Numbered from the stretch's first letter, positions 1 through 8,530 are shown. The stretch is 48,073 bases of DNA from Dehalococcoidia bacterium UBA2991 (GCA_002346645.1 DEAD01000011.1:23259-71331), one strand, 5' to 3'. The notes: a model not told the origin generated them from the letters alone. Numbers and translations are program-made.

Positions 1-573
1 TTCAGGGTCTAAAGCTGAAGTGGGCTCGTCGAAAAGCATGATCTTTGGCTGCATAGCTAGCGCGCGTGCGATGGCTACTCGCTGCTGCTGACCACCAGAG
101 AGCTGGTCGGGGTACTTCTCTGCCTGCTCTGGAATCCCTACACGTTCTAGCAGCTGCATTGCTAGTGCTTCGGCCTCCATCTTTGGCATGTGCCGCACCT
201 TCTGGGGTCCCAATGTGATGTTGCTCAATACGGAAAGGTGGGGGAAAAGGTTGAATTGTTGGAATACCATTCCCACTTCCGAGCGAATGGCGTTTAAGTT
301 ACGGATGTCGTCGTTCATTTCGATCCCGTCGATCACTATCCGTCCTGCGTCATGTTCCTCCAACCTATTGAGGCAGCGGATGAATGTTGACTTTCCCGAA
401 CCAGAGGGGCCGAGCACAACGACGATCTCATGCTCTTTCACTGTCATTGAGATGTTGTCGAGTGCTTGAAAGTCGCCAAACCATTTATCAACGTTCTCGG
501 CGACGATGATGTCATCAACCGAAGCAGGATTAGCCCTGTTCGCGCCGGGTGTGGATGTTGTCTCACTACTCAT
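1..573 (-). CDS. aapP: Polar amino-acid ABC transporter ATP-binding protein (3' end cut by window)
   Basis: This is the cytoplasmic ATPase that powers uptake of polar amino acids by the Aap/Gln-type importer. The 191 visible codons hold a Walker A motif (GPSGSGKS), a Q-loop (VFQQFNLFPH), the signature LSGGQQQR and a Walker B (IMLFDEPTSALDPE). The H-loop and C-terminus lie outside the window. The ATG at 573 follows an AAGGAG with about 7 nt spacing. The gene sits 21 bp after the permease stop, so it is the last visible gene of a minus-strand operon ordered binding protein, permease, permease, ATPase, the order of rhizobial aapJQMP. GlnQ is an equally good family name; the four-gene arrangement favours Aap. 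Confidence 0.93.
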   Translation of the reverse strand, partial: MSSETTSTPGANRANPASVDDIIVAENVDKWFGDFQALDNISMTVKEHEIVVVLGPSGSGKSTFIRCLNRLEEHDAGRIVIDGIEMNDDIRNLNAIRSEVGMVFQQFNLFPHLSVLSNITLGPQKVRHMPKMEAEALAMQLLERVGIPEQAEKYPDQLSGGQQQRVAIARALAMQPKIMLFDEPTSALDPE

Positions 574-594
574 CGTGCTGCTCCTTGCAGAATC

Positions 595-1863
595 CTATCG
601 TTGACCGACGCCCAGCGAACGCTCGATGCGCTGCGATACGCGGGACATTACAAATGCCACGATCCAAAACATGACCGCGGCGAAGACGTAGACCTCGATC
701 CGGGCGGTAATAAACTCCCCCTGCGCAATTGCTGAACGTGAGCTGCCCACGAGTTCTCGAAGCGGCAGGATGATGGATATTAGGGCAGTGTCCTTCCAAA
801 GGGCGATCGCCTGTCCCACGATTGGCGGTATAGAGATTCTCAGGGCTTGTGGCAGGATGATTAACTGCATTGTTCGCCAATGCGGGAGCCCTACGGCATG
901 TCCTGCTTCGTATTGGCCTCGGGGCAGGGCCTGCAGGCCTCCACGGATGTACTCGGCCATGTAAGCGCCGGTGAATATGGCTAGCACAACCATGGTTCGG
1001 ACGATTAGGTCGCCGCCGATGATATCGCTGAGAATAAACAAGGCCACGAACAGCCAGCCAATTAGCGGTGCTCCCCGTACCACCTCGATGTAGGCAGTAC
1101 AGGTCCAAGAGATGGCCTTTAGCGAAGAAGCCCGTCCTAGAGCTAGGGGAATCCCGACCAAAATCCCACCGGCTATTCCTGCCGGCGCTAGCAGTAAGTT
1201 GAGTAGGTAGCCTGAAAGCTCGTTGGCATCGGCGCCTCCTGGGCCGGCCATTAGAAGGGCGAAAACAATTGGTACGGAAAGGGCCAGTAGCAGACCTAGA
1301 ACTCGGGTTGCAACGCGGCGTGTGGGGCCTTCCTCTCGGGGAACCAAGCGACAGAGGAGGTAGCCTACTGATAGCAAAACAACTGCGACGCCAAACCAAA
1401 GTGCTGCCCATGCTTGTGAGGTTTCGTGCAGGATCATGAAAAGCGCGAAGGCAGAGCCAATGACTATGAAGAGGCCATCGCGCAGGCCGAGTTTGGACCA
1501 CATCCCATAACTGGCACCCGCGAGCGTGAAGACAAAGCAGAGGCCTACCCAGAGCCGCCATTCTGCTCCATGAGGGAAGCTGCCTATTAGTAAAAGGCGC
1601 CGGTTGTCAGTCACCACGTTCCAGTTGGCGTAGCTCATTACAAACCAGACGACGAAGGCGATTACGCTACCAAGAATCGCGAAGCTAATTACTGTGAGGA
1701 GCGTACGGTCCCAAGAGGCGAACAGGTTGATACGTAGCCAATTAGCTGCCCGCACCTGGTAGGGGCGAGCTGCTCTTTGGCGGTGGGGTGGTAGGACTAC
1801 TTTCTGGCCATGCCTTTCTGTCGGCGCTGTTGTTGATGTCAGCCTCTCCTCGGATTCTGTCAT
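595..1863 (-). CDS. aapM: Amino-acid ABC transporter permease (AapM-like)
   Basis: A 422-residue inner-membrane permease of the His/Glu/Gln/Arg/opine family. The C-terminal half carries the ABC-permease EAA loop (QYEAGHAVGLPHWRTMQLIILPQAL), followed by further membrane segments. The long N-terminal half adds several hydrophobic segments, a hallmark of AapQ/AapM compared with short GlnP/HisM permeases. The start ATG overlaps the stop of the upstream permease gene by 4 bp (ATGA), so the two are translationally coupled and probably form a heterodimer. The specific substrate cannot be read from the sequence. Confidence 0.9.
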   Translation of the reverse strand: MTESEERLTSTTAPTERHGQKVVLPPHRQRAARPYQVRAANWLRINLFASWDRTLLTVISFAILGSVIAFVVWFVMSYANWNVVTDNRRLLLIGSFPHGAEWRLWVGLCFVFTLAGASYGMWSKLGLRDGLFIVIGSAFALFMILHETSQAWAALWFGVAVVLLSVGYLLCRLVPREEGPTRRVATRVLGLLLALSVPIVFALLMAGPGGADANELSGYLLNLLLAPAGIAGGILVGIPLALGRASSLKAISWTCTAYIEVVRGAPLIGWLFVALFILSDIIGGDLIVRTMVVLAIFTGAYMAEYIRGGLQALPRGQYEAGHAVGLPHWRTMQLIILPQALRISIPPIVGQAIALWKDTALISIILPLRELVGSSRSAIAQGEFITARIEVYVFAAVMFWIVAFVMSRVSQRIERSLGVGQR

Positions 1864-3188
1864 GAGGTCTCACCCATTGGTACGCGAGAGCGCAGCGCAT
1901 AAATCAAGCGCTGACGAAGACCTGAGGTCCTGGTCCCGTCCTCCTTATCCCTGGCGGTAATGCGGGAGTTTGCGATGTTCATGACCAGGGAGATAGAGAG
2001 GGATAGCACTGTGTAAGTCACTATGATCATGAAGAAAATCTCAACGGCGTGTCCGATTTTGTTTGAGATGATGTTTGCCACGAAGAAAAGGTCAAAGTAG
2101 GAAACGCCTAGGGCAATGCTGGAGTTTTTGTTTGCGTTCAAATACTGGTTGGTTATCGATGGGATCATTTGGCGCAGGGCCTGTGGAAGGATAATGAGAG
2201 TGAGGCGCTGGTAATTACTTAGACCGATGGCATTGGCTGCTTCTGTTTGGCCCTTTGGTAGAGCCTGAATACTGGCTCGAACAATTTCAGCAATGAAGGC
2301 ACCTGTGTAGACCGTGAGACCTAGAGTCAGCGCTGCAAACTCGGGGCGTACAGCCATTCCCTCGGCATAGTTCGTCCCTTCTATGATCGGGCGGTCTACG
2401 TACACCGGCATGCCTAGTAGGAAGAAGCTAACCACCGCGATTCCTGCAAACATGCCCATTGCTATACGGTTGGGGTACCGCGTCTGGCCTGTAGCTTGCT
2501 CTTGGTTTTGGAGCCGCTTTCGTACCTTTAAGGCGACTGCTCCGCCAATCACCAGAACTCCGACCCAGACCCCCACCATCCAATCCGCCCCGCCCCAGAA
2601 TCCTCCTTGTTCGTGTGGCCAGGGGAGGGCCACTCCGCGGTTAGAGAGGAATAGGAAATTGCCGATGTTAACTACGTTCTGGATGGTGGGGAGCCCGAAT
2701 AAGCCAATGGCGTACCAGATAACTACTTGCACATACAAAGGCGTGTTGCGGAACAGCTCTACAAATAACATCGCTGTTTTCGAAAGAAGCCAGCTAGGTG
2801 AGAGACGGGCGACACCGACGATGACACCTAAAACCGTAGATAAGGCAATAACGACGGCGACCACTCGAACTGTTGACCACACTCCCACGAAGAAAAGAGT
2901 TAGCCGAGAGCTTGTAGTGCCATCAAAGTCAACTAGCCACTGATTGCCAATATCGAAACCGGCAGGCTGATTTAGGAACCCGAAACCGTACTCGCGTTCT
3001 CCCAAGGCCTGAACAACGTAAAAGATGACGAAGGCCGTAATAGCTAGATAGACGATCTGCACGGCCCAACGGCGAATGCGACGTTGGTAGATCAGCGGCG
3101 CACCTGCCGCTAGAGATGTTGGGGGACTGGGGTTTGCAGCCATCAGCGGTGATTCCAAACCTCTGGGCGTTCTCCGTTTTGGTTCCAT
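1860..3188 (-). CDS. aapQ: Amino-acid ABC transporter permease (AapQ-like)
   Basis: A 442-residue permease partner of the AapM-like protein. It has an N-terminal transmembrane segment near residues 45-65, a central extended region, and a C-terminal EAA loop (TEAANAIGLSNYQRLTLIILPQAL) that contacts the ATPase. Large permeases of this kind, with an inserted extracytoplasmic region between membrane segments, are typical of the Aap subfamily. The ATG at 3188 was taken as start; an in-frame ATG at 3143 is an alternative, and neither has a strong Shine-Dalgarno. The gene is separated from the binding-protein gene upstream by 180 bp that contain a stem-loop. Confidence 0.9.
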   Translation of the reverse strand: MEPKRRTPRGLESPLMAANPSPPTSLAAGAPLIYQRRIRRWAVQIVYLAITAFVIFYVVQALGEREYGFGFLNQPAGFDIGNQWLVDFDGTTSSRLTLFFVGVWSTVRVVAVVIALSTVLGVIVGVARLSPSWLLSKTAMLFVELFRNTPLYVQVVIWYAIGLFGLPTIQNVVNIGNFLFLSNRGVALPWPHEQGGFWGGADWMVGVWVGVLVIGGAVALKVRKRLQNQEQATGQTRYPNRIAMGMFAGIAVVSFFLLGMPVYVDRPIIEGTNYAEGMAVRPEFAALTLGLTVYTGAFIAEIVRASIQALPKGQTEAANAIGLSNYQRLTLIILPQALRQMIPSITNQYLNANKNSSIALGVSYFDLFFVANIISNKIGHAVEIFFMIIVTYTVLSLSISLVMNIANSRITARDKEDGTRTSGLRQRLIYALRSRVPMGETS

Positions 3189-3306
3189 TGCCTACCGTTG
3201 CTAAAGGGGGCAGGCAGGGGTGACCGCTGCGGGGTCCCAAGCCGTTTGCTTGGCTCGCTGGTAATGCTCTCTCTGCAAGATAGCAGAATGCTGTTCCTTA
3301 TAGCAG

Positions 3307-3337
3307 GAAAGGGGCCGTCCATTGGACGGCCCCTTTC
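3307..3337 (-). terminator. Perfect 14-bp stem-loop between binding-protein and permease genes
   Basis: The two arms (3307-3320 and 3324-3337) are perfectly complementary with a 3-nt loop and GC-rich core. No U-run follows on either strand, so it is unlikely to be a classical intrinsic terminator. Its place directly after the solute-binding-protein gene suggests an attenuator or 3'-end stabiliser that keeps binding-protein mRNA more abundant than permease mRNA, as known for several ABC importer operons. Confidence 0.65.
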
Positions 3338-3368
3338 AATTCTTGGCCGCTGGCCAATGGCTTCTAGC

Positions 3369-4466
3369 CTAGCGGTAAGGCAGGGCGTAGAGAATGCCAC
3401 CCTTGCCAGGCGGGCAATCGACGGAAGCATCGATGGCCAATGCGTTAAGGGTGCAAGCTCGGGGGATGTTGTTGCCGATTTCCTGGGTATAGATTTCCCC
3501 ATAGTTTCCAACAGCAGCGATGGCGCGCTGAAGGAACTGAGGGTCAACCCCAAAGCCAAGGTCAGCTACTGCGCCGCCTTCATAGGCAACGCCCAGGAGC
3601 CTTGCGATCGTAGTATTCGGCGGGTTCGAAGCCATCTGGCCAACATTGGCCTTTGTCACGCCAAGCTCTTCGGCGTAAATGAGGCCATGAACGATCCAGT
3701 TGACGACATCTTTCCACTCGCTGTCGTAGTCCCTAACACCTGGTGCGAGGGGCTCCTTGGAGATGATTTGCCCTAGAACTCGGAAGTCCGACGGGTTATC
3801 GAAGGCCGAAATTCGTGAGGCCAGGTTGCTCTGATCAGCAGTCCACACATCGCAGCGACGCGCTAGGAAGGCATCCTGCGTCTCGGCATCCTCGCCGCCC
3901 AGGGGCGTGTAGTCGAAGCCGAGCTCCGTGAAGTGGTCATCTAGATTCTGTTCTGTGGTTGTGCCGGACTGGACGCAGATAGTTGCACCTTCCATGTCCG
4001 CGGTGGACTGAATGGCGGAGTCTGCATGCACTGCGAAACCCTGGCCGGTATAGAACGTTGTCTGGGCGAAGTCGACAGCGCGGCCGGCGTCTCGCTCAGC
4101 CGTGATAGTCGTCGTACGGATTAGGACATCAATCTCTCCAGACGCCAAAAGTTCAAAGCGCGTGGCGGCGTTGGAGGCGTCCACGAACTCAACTTTGCTG
4201 GCGTCGTTCAGGACAGCTGCTGCAAGAGCTTTGCAAAATTCAACATCGAAACCAACTACGCTGCCGTCGGCTTCCTTGAATCCGAACAGCGGCTGAGTCT
4301 GCTTGACTCCACATTTCAGTTCGCCGCGGTCTTTAATAGTTTGGATGGTATCGCCGCGGCCTTCCCCGCTGCTGTCACCACTTTCGTCATCGCCGCAAGC
4401 AATTGCGACCATTGCTACTACCGCTAGAACCATAGCGGTGAGCAAGCCATATCTCAGAGTTTTCAT
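3369..4466 (-). CDS. aapJ: Amino-acid ABC transporter substrate-binding lipoprotein (AapJ-like)
   Basis: A 365-residue extracytoplasmic binding protein that captures polar amino acids for the AapQMP complex. Residues 1-24 form a lipoprotein signal peptide ending in a lipobox (VAIAC), followed by an acidic Asp/Ser-rich spacer. The mature domain shows the family-3 binding-protein signature (GFDVEFCKALAAAV) and the conserved ligand-loop region around RTTTITAERDAGRAVDF. Length and the late DSEWKDVVNW segment resemble AapJ rather than the shorter GlnH. The ATG at 4466 is preceded by a GAAGGGGAA Shine-Dalgarno. It is the first gene of the operon, so transcription probably starts in the 90 bp upstream. 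Confidence 0.92.
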   Translation of the reverse strand: MKTLRYGLLTAMVLAVVAMVAIACGDDESGDSSGEGRGDTIQTIKDRGELKCGVKQTQPLFGFKEADGSVVGFDVEFCKALAAAVLNDASKVEFVDASNAATRFELLASGEIDVLIRTTTITAERDAGRAVDFAQTTFYTGQGFAVHADSAIQSTADMEGATICVQSGTTTEQNLDDHFTELGFDYTPLGGEDAETQDAFLARRCDVWTADQSNLASRISAFDNPSDFRVLGQIISKEPLAPGVRDYDSEWKDVVNWIVHGLIYAEELGVTKANVGQMASNPPNTTIARLLGVAYEGGAVADLGFGVDPQFLQRAIAAVGNYGEIYTQEIGNNIPRACTLNALAIDASVDCPPGKGGILYALPYR

Positions 4467-4501
4467 ATAATTCCCCTTCTTCCGCTAAGGAAAGTAGGGG
4501 G

Positions 4502-4507
4502 ATACTA
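4502..4507 (-). promoter_or_regulatory. Candidate -10 box (TAGTAT) of the aap operon
   Basis: On the minus strand the hexamer TAGTAT, preceded by CG, lies 35 nt before the aapJ start codon. It resembles the CG-TAnnAT boxes seen before other genes here. No convincing -35 element is visible. Confidence 0.4.
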
Positions 4508-4557
4508 CGCTGGACACTGGCTCGAAGCTAGGCAAAGTCTTTACGGATGCCAGCTGG

Positions 4558-5538
4558 TTATTCCTCTGCTCTTCTAAGGGCTTCCGCCGTGCGACGGGTA
4601 AAGCCAAGGAATCCGCCCGTGCCGATCGCCACCATGTTTAGTCCGTAGTTTCGTCCCTCGTTGAATACTTTAAGCGTTGCAATATTCGCGCAAGCAGCTT
4701 TGAAGTAGTTAAAAATTTCCCAGTAAAGCAATTCGTCTCCACCGATTTCGAATTCCTCAACCTCCTGCAATAGAGCCAGGATCGATTCCGGAGGACCGAA
4801 CATGCGACCTTTGATATAGGCAAAGAAGGCGACGTCCTCCATCGGATCTCCCAGATTCGACCATTCCCAGTCAACGTGGGCCATGATCTTTCCCTCGTGC
4901 AGTATGAAGTTGCCCGCACTGAGATCGCCATGATTGAGGCGCACGGCACGCTTGGGCTCAGGAATATTGCGTCGTAACCAGGCAATTGCTTCTTCCAGCA
5001 AGGGTTCTCGCCCGTATCGGTATCTCTCATACCGATCTGTCCACAGTTCTAGTTGCTCCAGTGTGCTCTCTCGGGTGTTCCTTGGGATTCCCAAGGTTTG
5101 TAGGCCAAGCTCTTCTGGGGAATAGCGGTGCATCTCACCGATCGAGGTAATGTAGGTACGAAGAACCGTTTGTGCTTTCTCGGGATCTGTGAGGTATCCG
5201 AAGCTTCCGTCCCCCTCCACCCTCTCTGTAACCATGAAGGGATAGCCAAACCATTTTGGATCCTCTACTAGCCAGCGTGGTTTTGGCACTGGCACTGGTC
5301 CCCCATGTAGAGCCTGAAGCAGCTTGAATTCTGGCTCGCTTGTGGTGCCTAGTACTCCACCTTGCTCTATTCGGAATACGAGCTCAGGCTCGTTTGGCTG
5401 GTCCGTCTTCACGACTAAAGTCTCTCGAGATTGTCCTGAAGCTAGCCTTTGCAGCTCCAGGATCTGAACCGGCTTCTTCAACGCATGCGAAAGAAAGGCT
5501 GCTGCATCCCTTTTGCGAATTTCTGGCTGATAAGGCAA
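4558..5538 (-). CDS. Aminoglycoside-phosphotransferase-like kinase (ACAD10/APH family)
   Basis: A roughly 326-residue protein of the APH/choline-kinase fold, similar to the phosphotransferases often linked to acyl-CoA metabolism. The catalytic loop is intact (LNHGDLSAGNFIL, with catalytic Asp and Asn) and so is the Mg-binding segment (HVDWEWSNLGDPMEDVAF). The substrate is unknown; no antibiotic resistance should be inferred. The TTG start at 5538 was chosen because an AAGAGG lies 7 nt before it, spanning the stop codon of the upstream gene. A TTG at 5574 or ATG at 5562 would add 8-12 residues and overlap the upstream gene. It is probably translated together with the small helical protein upstream. 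Confidence 0.82.
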   Translation of the reverse strand: MPYQPEIRKRDAAAFLSHALKKPVQILELQRLASGQSRETLVVKTDQPNEPELVFRIEQGGVLGTTSEPEFKLLQALHGGPVPVPKPRWLVEDPKWFGYPFMVTERVEGDGSFGYLTDPEKAQTVLRTYITSIGEMHRYSPEELGLQTLGIPRNTRESTLEQLELWTDRYERYRYGREPLLEEAIAWLRRNIPEPKRAVRLNHGDLSAGNFILHEGKIMAHVDWEWSNLGDPMEDVAFFAYIKGRMFGPPESILALLQEVEEFEIGGDELLYWEIFNYFKAACANIATLKVFNEGRNYGLNMVAIGTGGFLGFTRRTAEALRRAEE

Positions 5539-5542
5539 TTTG

Positions 5543-6007
5543 TTACCTCTTCCGCCCTGCATAGGTGAAGCCAATGGGTTCCCAGAATGTTGCTTGGGCG
5601 AGGTTGATCTCCATTAGCGCATCTGTGATTCCGAGCCGGTCAGAAGGAAGGTCGGTGAAGCCATACTCGCCCTGGTCATAAGCGACTTGAATGGCAACCG
5701 TGATTGCCTCCCTTAGGTTCTCATTGTGCTTCCGCAGTCCTTCTAAACTCTCCTCCGTTGGTTTCTTTGGTGCTGCGATTGCGGCGGAGCCCAATGCGGT
5801 GTTGGCCTTGCCCAGTACTTCCTCAAGCTTGGAGTTCTCTTCGGCAAGGAAGTTGGGTTCCCGCTCTTCGCGTCCTTCCAGATGCTGCAACATGAGGGCC
5901 ATCTGCGTACCCATAGCTTGGGCCCAATCCGATTGCAGCTCTGGAACGAGCACGTCCTCGAGGACGTTGCGGATGCCCACGATTAACTCATCGGTGGTCG
6001 GTCGCAC
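5543..6007 (-). CDS. Small helical protein paired with the APH-like kinase
   Basis: A 154-residue protein, predicted by eye to be mostly alpha-helical, with charged heptad-like stretches (ELIVGIRNVLEDVLVPEL and EENSKLEEVLGKAN). It has no signal peptide or membrane segment. The N-terminal pattern recalls small partner proteins (possibly DUF6285-like) found beside APH-type kinases, but I cannot confirm the family. The GTG at 6007 is preferred because GGAGG lies 8 nt before it; a GTG at 6022 lacks a Shine-Dalgarno. It sits immediately upstream of the kinase gene, which suggests an accessory or regulatory subunit. Confidence 0.72.
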   Translation of the reverse strand: MRPTTDELIVGIRNVLEDVLVPELQSDWAQAMGTQMALMLQHLEGREEREPNFLAEENSKLEEVLGKANTALGSAAIAAPKKPTEESLEGLRKHNENLREAITVAIQVAYDQGEYGFTDLPSDRLGITDALMEINLAQATFWEPIGFTYAGRKR

Positions 6008-6060
6008 GCCAGATTCCTCCACTCGCCGCTGGCTCGAATGGCCCCTTCGGCAGCGCGCGG

Positions 6061-6066
6061 ATCATA
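6061..6066 (-). promoter_or_regulatory. Candidate -10 box (TATGAT) for the helical-protein/kinase pair
   Basis: TATGAT on the minus strand, 53 nt before the GTG at 6007, in the divergent region shared with the HU gene. No clear -35 is seen. Confidence 0.35.
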
Positions 6067-6127
6067 CCTGTGCCTCCCCCCTACTGCTCTTTTCTTTGGT
6101 TAGCAGGTGACGAAAGCGATGATTAGC

Positions 6128-6133
6128 TATAGT
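6128..6133 (+). promoter_or_regulatory. Candidate -10 box (TATAGT) of the HU gene
   Basis: TATAGT lies 38 nt before the HU start codon, in the AT-richest part of the divergent intergenic region. No clear -35 at 17 bp. Confidence 0.4.
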
Positions 6134-6171
6134 CTTTTATCAGTTTCCACTGTTCAGGAGGGCTGATTGCC

Positions 6172-6459
6172 ATGAACAAAACCGAGATGGTGGCCGCATT
6201 GGCCAGAAGGACAGATATCACACAGGCAAAGGCGGCAGAGGTCGTTGAAGCGATCTTTAGCACCGTGCCTGGTCAGGGGCTTATAGCAGACGAGCTCCAG
6301 GGTGGTGGCGAGGTTGCTATAGGCGGCTTCGGCAAGTTCGAAATCCGTGAGCGCGGTGCTCGCACGGGTCGCAACCCAGCTACCGGTGCAACCATTCAGA
6401 TTGCTGCCAAGCGCGCGCCTGCCTTCAAGGCCGCCAAGAACTTGAAAGACGCCGTCTAG
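6172..6459 (+). CDS. hup: HU-family DNA-binding protein
   Basis: A 95-residue nucleoid protein that binds and bends DNA as a dimer. It has the HU/IHF layout: N-terminal helices (MNKTEMVAALARR), the GGFGKFEIRERGARTGRNP core with the PROSITE-type signature, and the DNA-clasping arm with the NPATG turn containing the intercalating proline. The C-terminus lacks the Lys/Ala-rich tail of actinobacterial HupB. A strong AGGAGG precedes the ATG by 9 nt, and a stable hairpin follows the stop codon. Confidence 0.95.
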   Translation: MNKTEMVAALARRTDITQAKAAEVVEAIFSTVPGQGLIADELQGGGEVAIGGFGKFEIRERGARTGRNPATGATIQIAAKRAPAFKAAKNLKDAV

Positions 6460-6474
6460 TCTAGGTTCTTTAAT

Positions 6475-6521
6475 GCAGGATGGGCGGCTTCTAGTGGCTC
6501 TATGCAGCCGCCCTGCCCTGC
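6475..6521 (+). terminator. Stable hairpin after the HU gene
   Basis: An 8-bp GC stem (6482-6489 with 6506-6513) extends through a small internal loop into a further 5-bp stem (6475-6479 with 6517-6521); the apical loop is 16 nt. There is no immediate U-run, so it may be a weak terminator or an mRNA 3' stabiliser. Confidence 0.45.
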
Positions 6522-6573
6522 TTGCTGCTTGCTGGGACGGGTTTTTCGGCCCACCTAAAATGAGGTCGGTGGT

Positions 6574-6963
6574 ATGGCCGTGCCTATGATGAAACCTATG
6601 GCTCCTAGTGGTGCCCGGCGTGTACTTCTTGGCCCACTCTGGCAATGGGCCATTGTCTTGGTCATCGTCATGCCTCTTGCCTTTGCATTTGCGGCCTGGG
6701 GAGGAGCCTTCAACGACTCGGCTGAGGCGGTTGCTCGCAATGCCCTAAGGGCTTGGTCCATTGTGTTGTTCAGTTCCTGTGTAGCTTGGCTTACGTTGGT
6801 TTTGCCTGGCGTGGTGTTGAGCACTCTTGCTGCGCGTCGTCGGGGAACACCAGGGTTGGTTGGGCAGGGAGCCTCTCTCTTTTGGGCAGGCATGCTCCTT
6901 GTTGGTTTGGCTGTAGCAGGTTCGCTTGCAGTTTGGATTGGATTGGGAGGTTGGCCGGGATAG
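6574..6963 (+). CDS. Small integral membrane protein of unknown function
   Basis: A 129-residue protein with three hydrophobic segments (roughly residues 22-45, 60-86 and 100-125) separated by short loops; the loop RRRGTPG between the second and third is positively charged. I do not recognise a family. The ATG at 6574 has a weak GAGGT upstream; methionines at residues 5 and 6 are alternatives. It lies between the HU gene and Rieske paralog A on the same strand, with about 180 bp before the latter, so it may be independent. Confidence 0.6.
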   Translation: MAVPMMKPMAPSGARRVLLGPLWQWAIVLVIVMPLAFAFAAWGGAFNDSAEAVARNALRAWSIVLFSSCVAWLTLVLPGVVLSTLAARRRGTPGLVGQGASLFWAGMLLVGLAVAGSLAVWIGLGGWPG

Positions 6964-7145
6964 CAGGCTTTGACCGCGCGGCTCAATACCTGCTGAAGAA
7001 TGGAAATTGGCGGTAGGGTCCTCCTGTTTTTACTGCGACTTTGCCCGTTAAAGGAGCTGTAGAGGTCATTGACCGGCCTTGTGCTGCTCTGTCACGCTAC
7101 TGGCGCATAGTTGGCACAGCTTAGTGTTGTGTTTCGGAGGTTGGT

Positions 7146-8501
7146 ATGAAAGACGCCCTGATCGAACAGCTGAAGGATGAGATTCGCTACGAATTCTCTC
7201 GAGAGGGTCCCCCAGAGGGATTTCCTAAGTTCCCCGACATTCCTGGTGGTCGTTATACCGACTCCGACTTTTTTGACCTTGAAATGCAAGAGCTCTGGCC
7301 CCGTACGTGGCTTTTTGCTGGGCGCCAAGAGGAGCTTCCTGAAATTGGAAGCTATTGGCTTTTTGAATCTCTGCCCAATACCCCAATAGTGCTTGTGCGT
7401 GATGCTGACATGCGAATACGCGCATTCCGTAATGAAAGTCCCAACCAGGCGCCCCTCGTTCCGTGGCGCGATGACAGTGACCTAAGGACTGAGGTTGAAT
7501 TTGATGCTCCTGGTCGGCTCTTCCGCCAACAGCACTTCAGCCGAAGGACACTCCCGGAGGGAATGCTGCGATGCCAACGTCGGGGCTGGTGCTATGACAC
7601 TAATGGGGAGCTGGTCTCCATCCCCTTCGGTGAGGAGCTTGATGCAATTCCCTACGAATACCGCAAGCTCACAGAGTATAGATGTGAGGTCTGGGCTGGC
7701 TGGATATTCGTGAATCAGGACCCGGATGCGATGCCTCTTCTTGATTGGCTAGGGCCTATTGCTCGGCAGATGGCACAGTTTCAAGGCGAAAACCTCCGCC
7801 TCTTTGAGAAGGACTCTGTCGTTATTAGTTGCAATTGGAAAGTCACTGTGGAGGCCTTCCAGGAGGTATACCACTTCAAGCACATCCATCAAAAGGAAGG
7901 AGTCACCATGCTCGACCAGCGTGGGGCCACCATGGGGCTCTTTCCTCACGGCCACTCAAGGATGGTCACTCCAATTACAAAGCGGGCAGCCTCCGTTTCG
8001 GGTATGGAAGATCCCCTTGATTGGAAACCTGGTGGGGGCATGATGCGGGGCTTCGGATCCATGGGCCCTATCCCTGAGATAGAGACGGTGGTGCCTATGG
8101 TGAACTGCACCAGTACCGCCTTTAGCATCTTTCCTAATCTCATAACCCCCGTGGGGGCCACGGGTATGCCCTTCCTTCTCTGCTGGCCCATTGATGTTGG
8201 TCACACCCTTTTCGAGTGGGTTACCTTCATGAATGACTGGGGTAGCGATGACGATCCTGCGATTGTCGAGATGCGGGCAAACCGTCTCCATGAGCGCACG
8301 ATCGTGATGGAGGAAGACACCCGAAACATGACGCCAATGCAGAAGTCACTCGACTCCCCTGGGCTCATCGGTATTCCTGTTAGCTATCAGGAAAGGCGAA
8401 TATGGCATTGTGCTGAAACGCTCGATCGCGTTATTGGTCCCGAGCGGATTCCTGAGGACCTACGTCTACCTCAGCTCCTCGAGCCCTATCTTGAGAACTA
8501 G
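7146..8501 (+). CDS. Rieske-type oxygenase alpha subunit homolog with degenerate Rieske site (paralog A)
   Basis: A 451-residue protein with the layout of aromatic-ring-hydroxylating or quaternary-amine oxygenase alpha subunits. An N-terminal Rieske-like domain (about residues 50-190) is followed by a catalytic domain. The mononuclear-iron site looks intact: E240, H243 and H248 in EVYHFKHIH after NWKVTVEAF, and D391 in MEEDTRNM. At the four Rieske ligand positions (CxH and CxxH) I read S98, N100, C143 and R146, so only one ligand remains and a [2Fe-2S] cluster is not expected. CGGAGG precedes the ATG. It is closely related to the protein at 39556-40899; no reductase or ferredoxin gene is adjacent. 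Reading frame and length argue for a real, conserved gene rather than a decaying one. Confidence 0.88.
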   Translation: MKDALIEQLKDEIRYEFSREGPPEGFPKFPDIPGGRYTDSDFFDLEMQELWPRTWLFAGRQEELPEIGSYWLFESLPNTPIVLVRDADMRIRAFRNESPNQAPLVPWRDDSDLRTEVEFDAPGRLFRQQHFSRRTLPEGMLRCQRRGWCYDTNGELVSIPFGEELDAIPYEYRKLTEYRCEVWAGWIFVNQDPDAMPLLDWLGPIARQMAQFQGENLRLFEKDSVVISCNWKVTVEAFQEVYHFKHIHQKEGVTMLDQRGATMGLFPHGHSRMVTPITKRAASVSGMEDPLDWKPGGGMMRGFGSMGPIPEIETVVPMVNCTSTAFSIFPNLITPVGATGMPFLLCWPIDVGHTLFEWVTFMNDWGSDDDPAIVEMRANRLHERTIVMEEDTRNMTPMQKSLDSPGLIGIPVSYQERRIWHCAETLDRVIGPERIPEDLRLPQLLEPYLEN

Positions 8502-8530
8502 CCTGTTCTGGGTTTCTGGGACCTTCTTAA

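Noticed and set aside
566..1561. Long open frames overlapping the aapM gene and other genes
   Set aside because: They lie over well-recognised genes in other frames, give Arg/Pro-rich sequences with no family features and have no ribosome site, so they are shadows.
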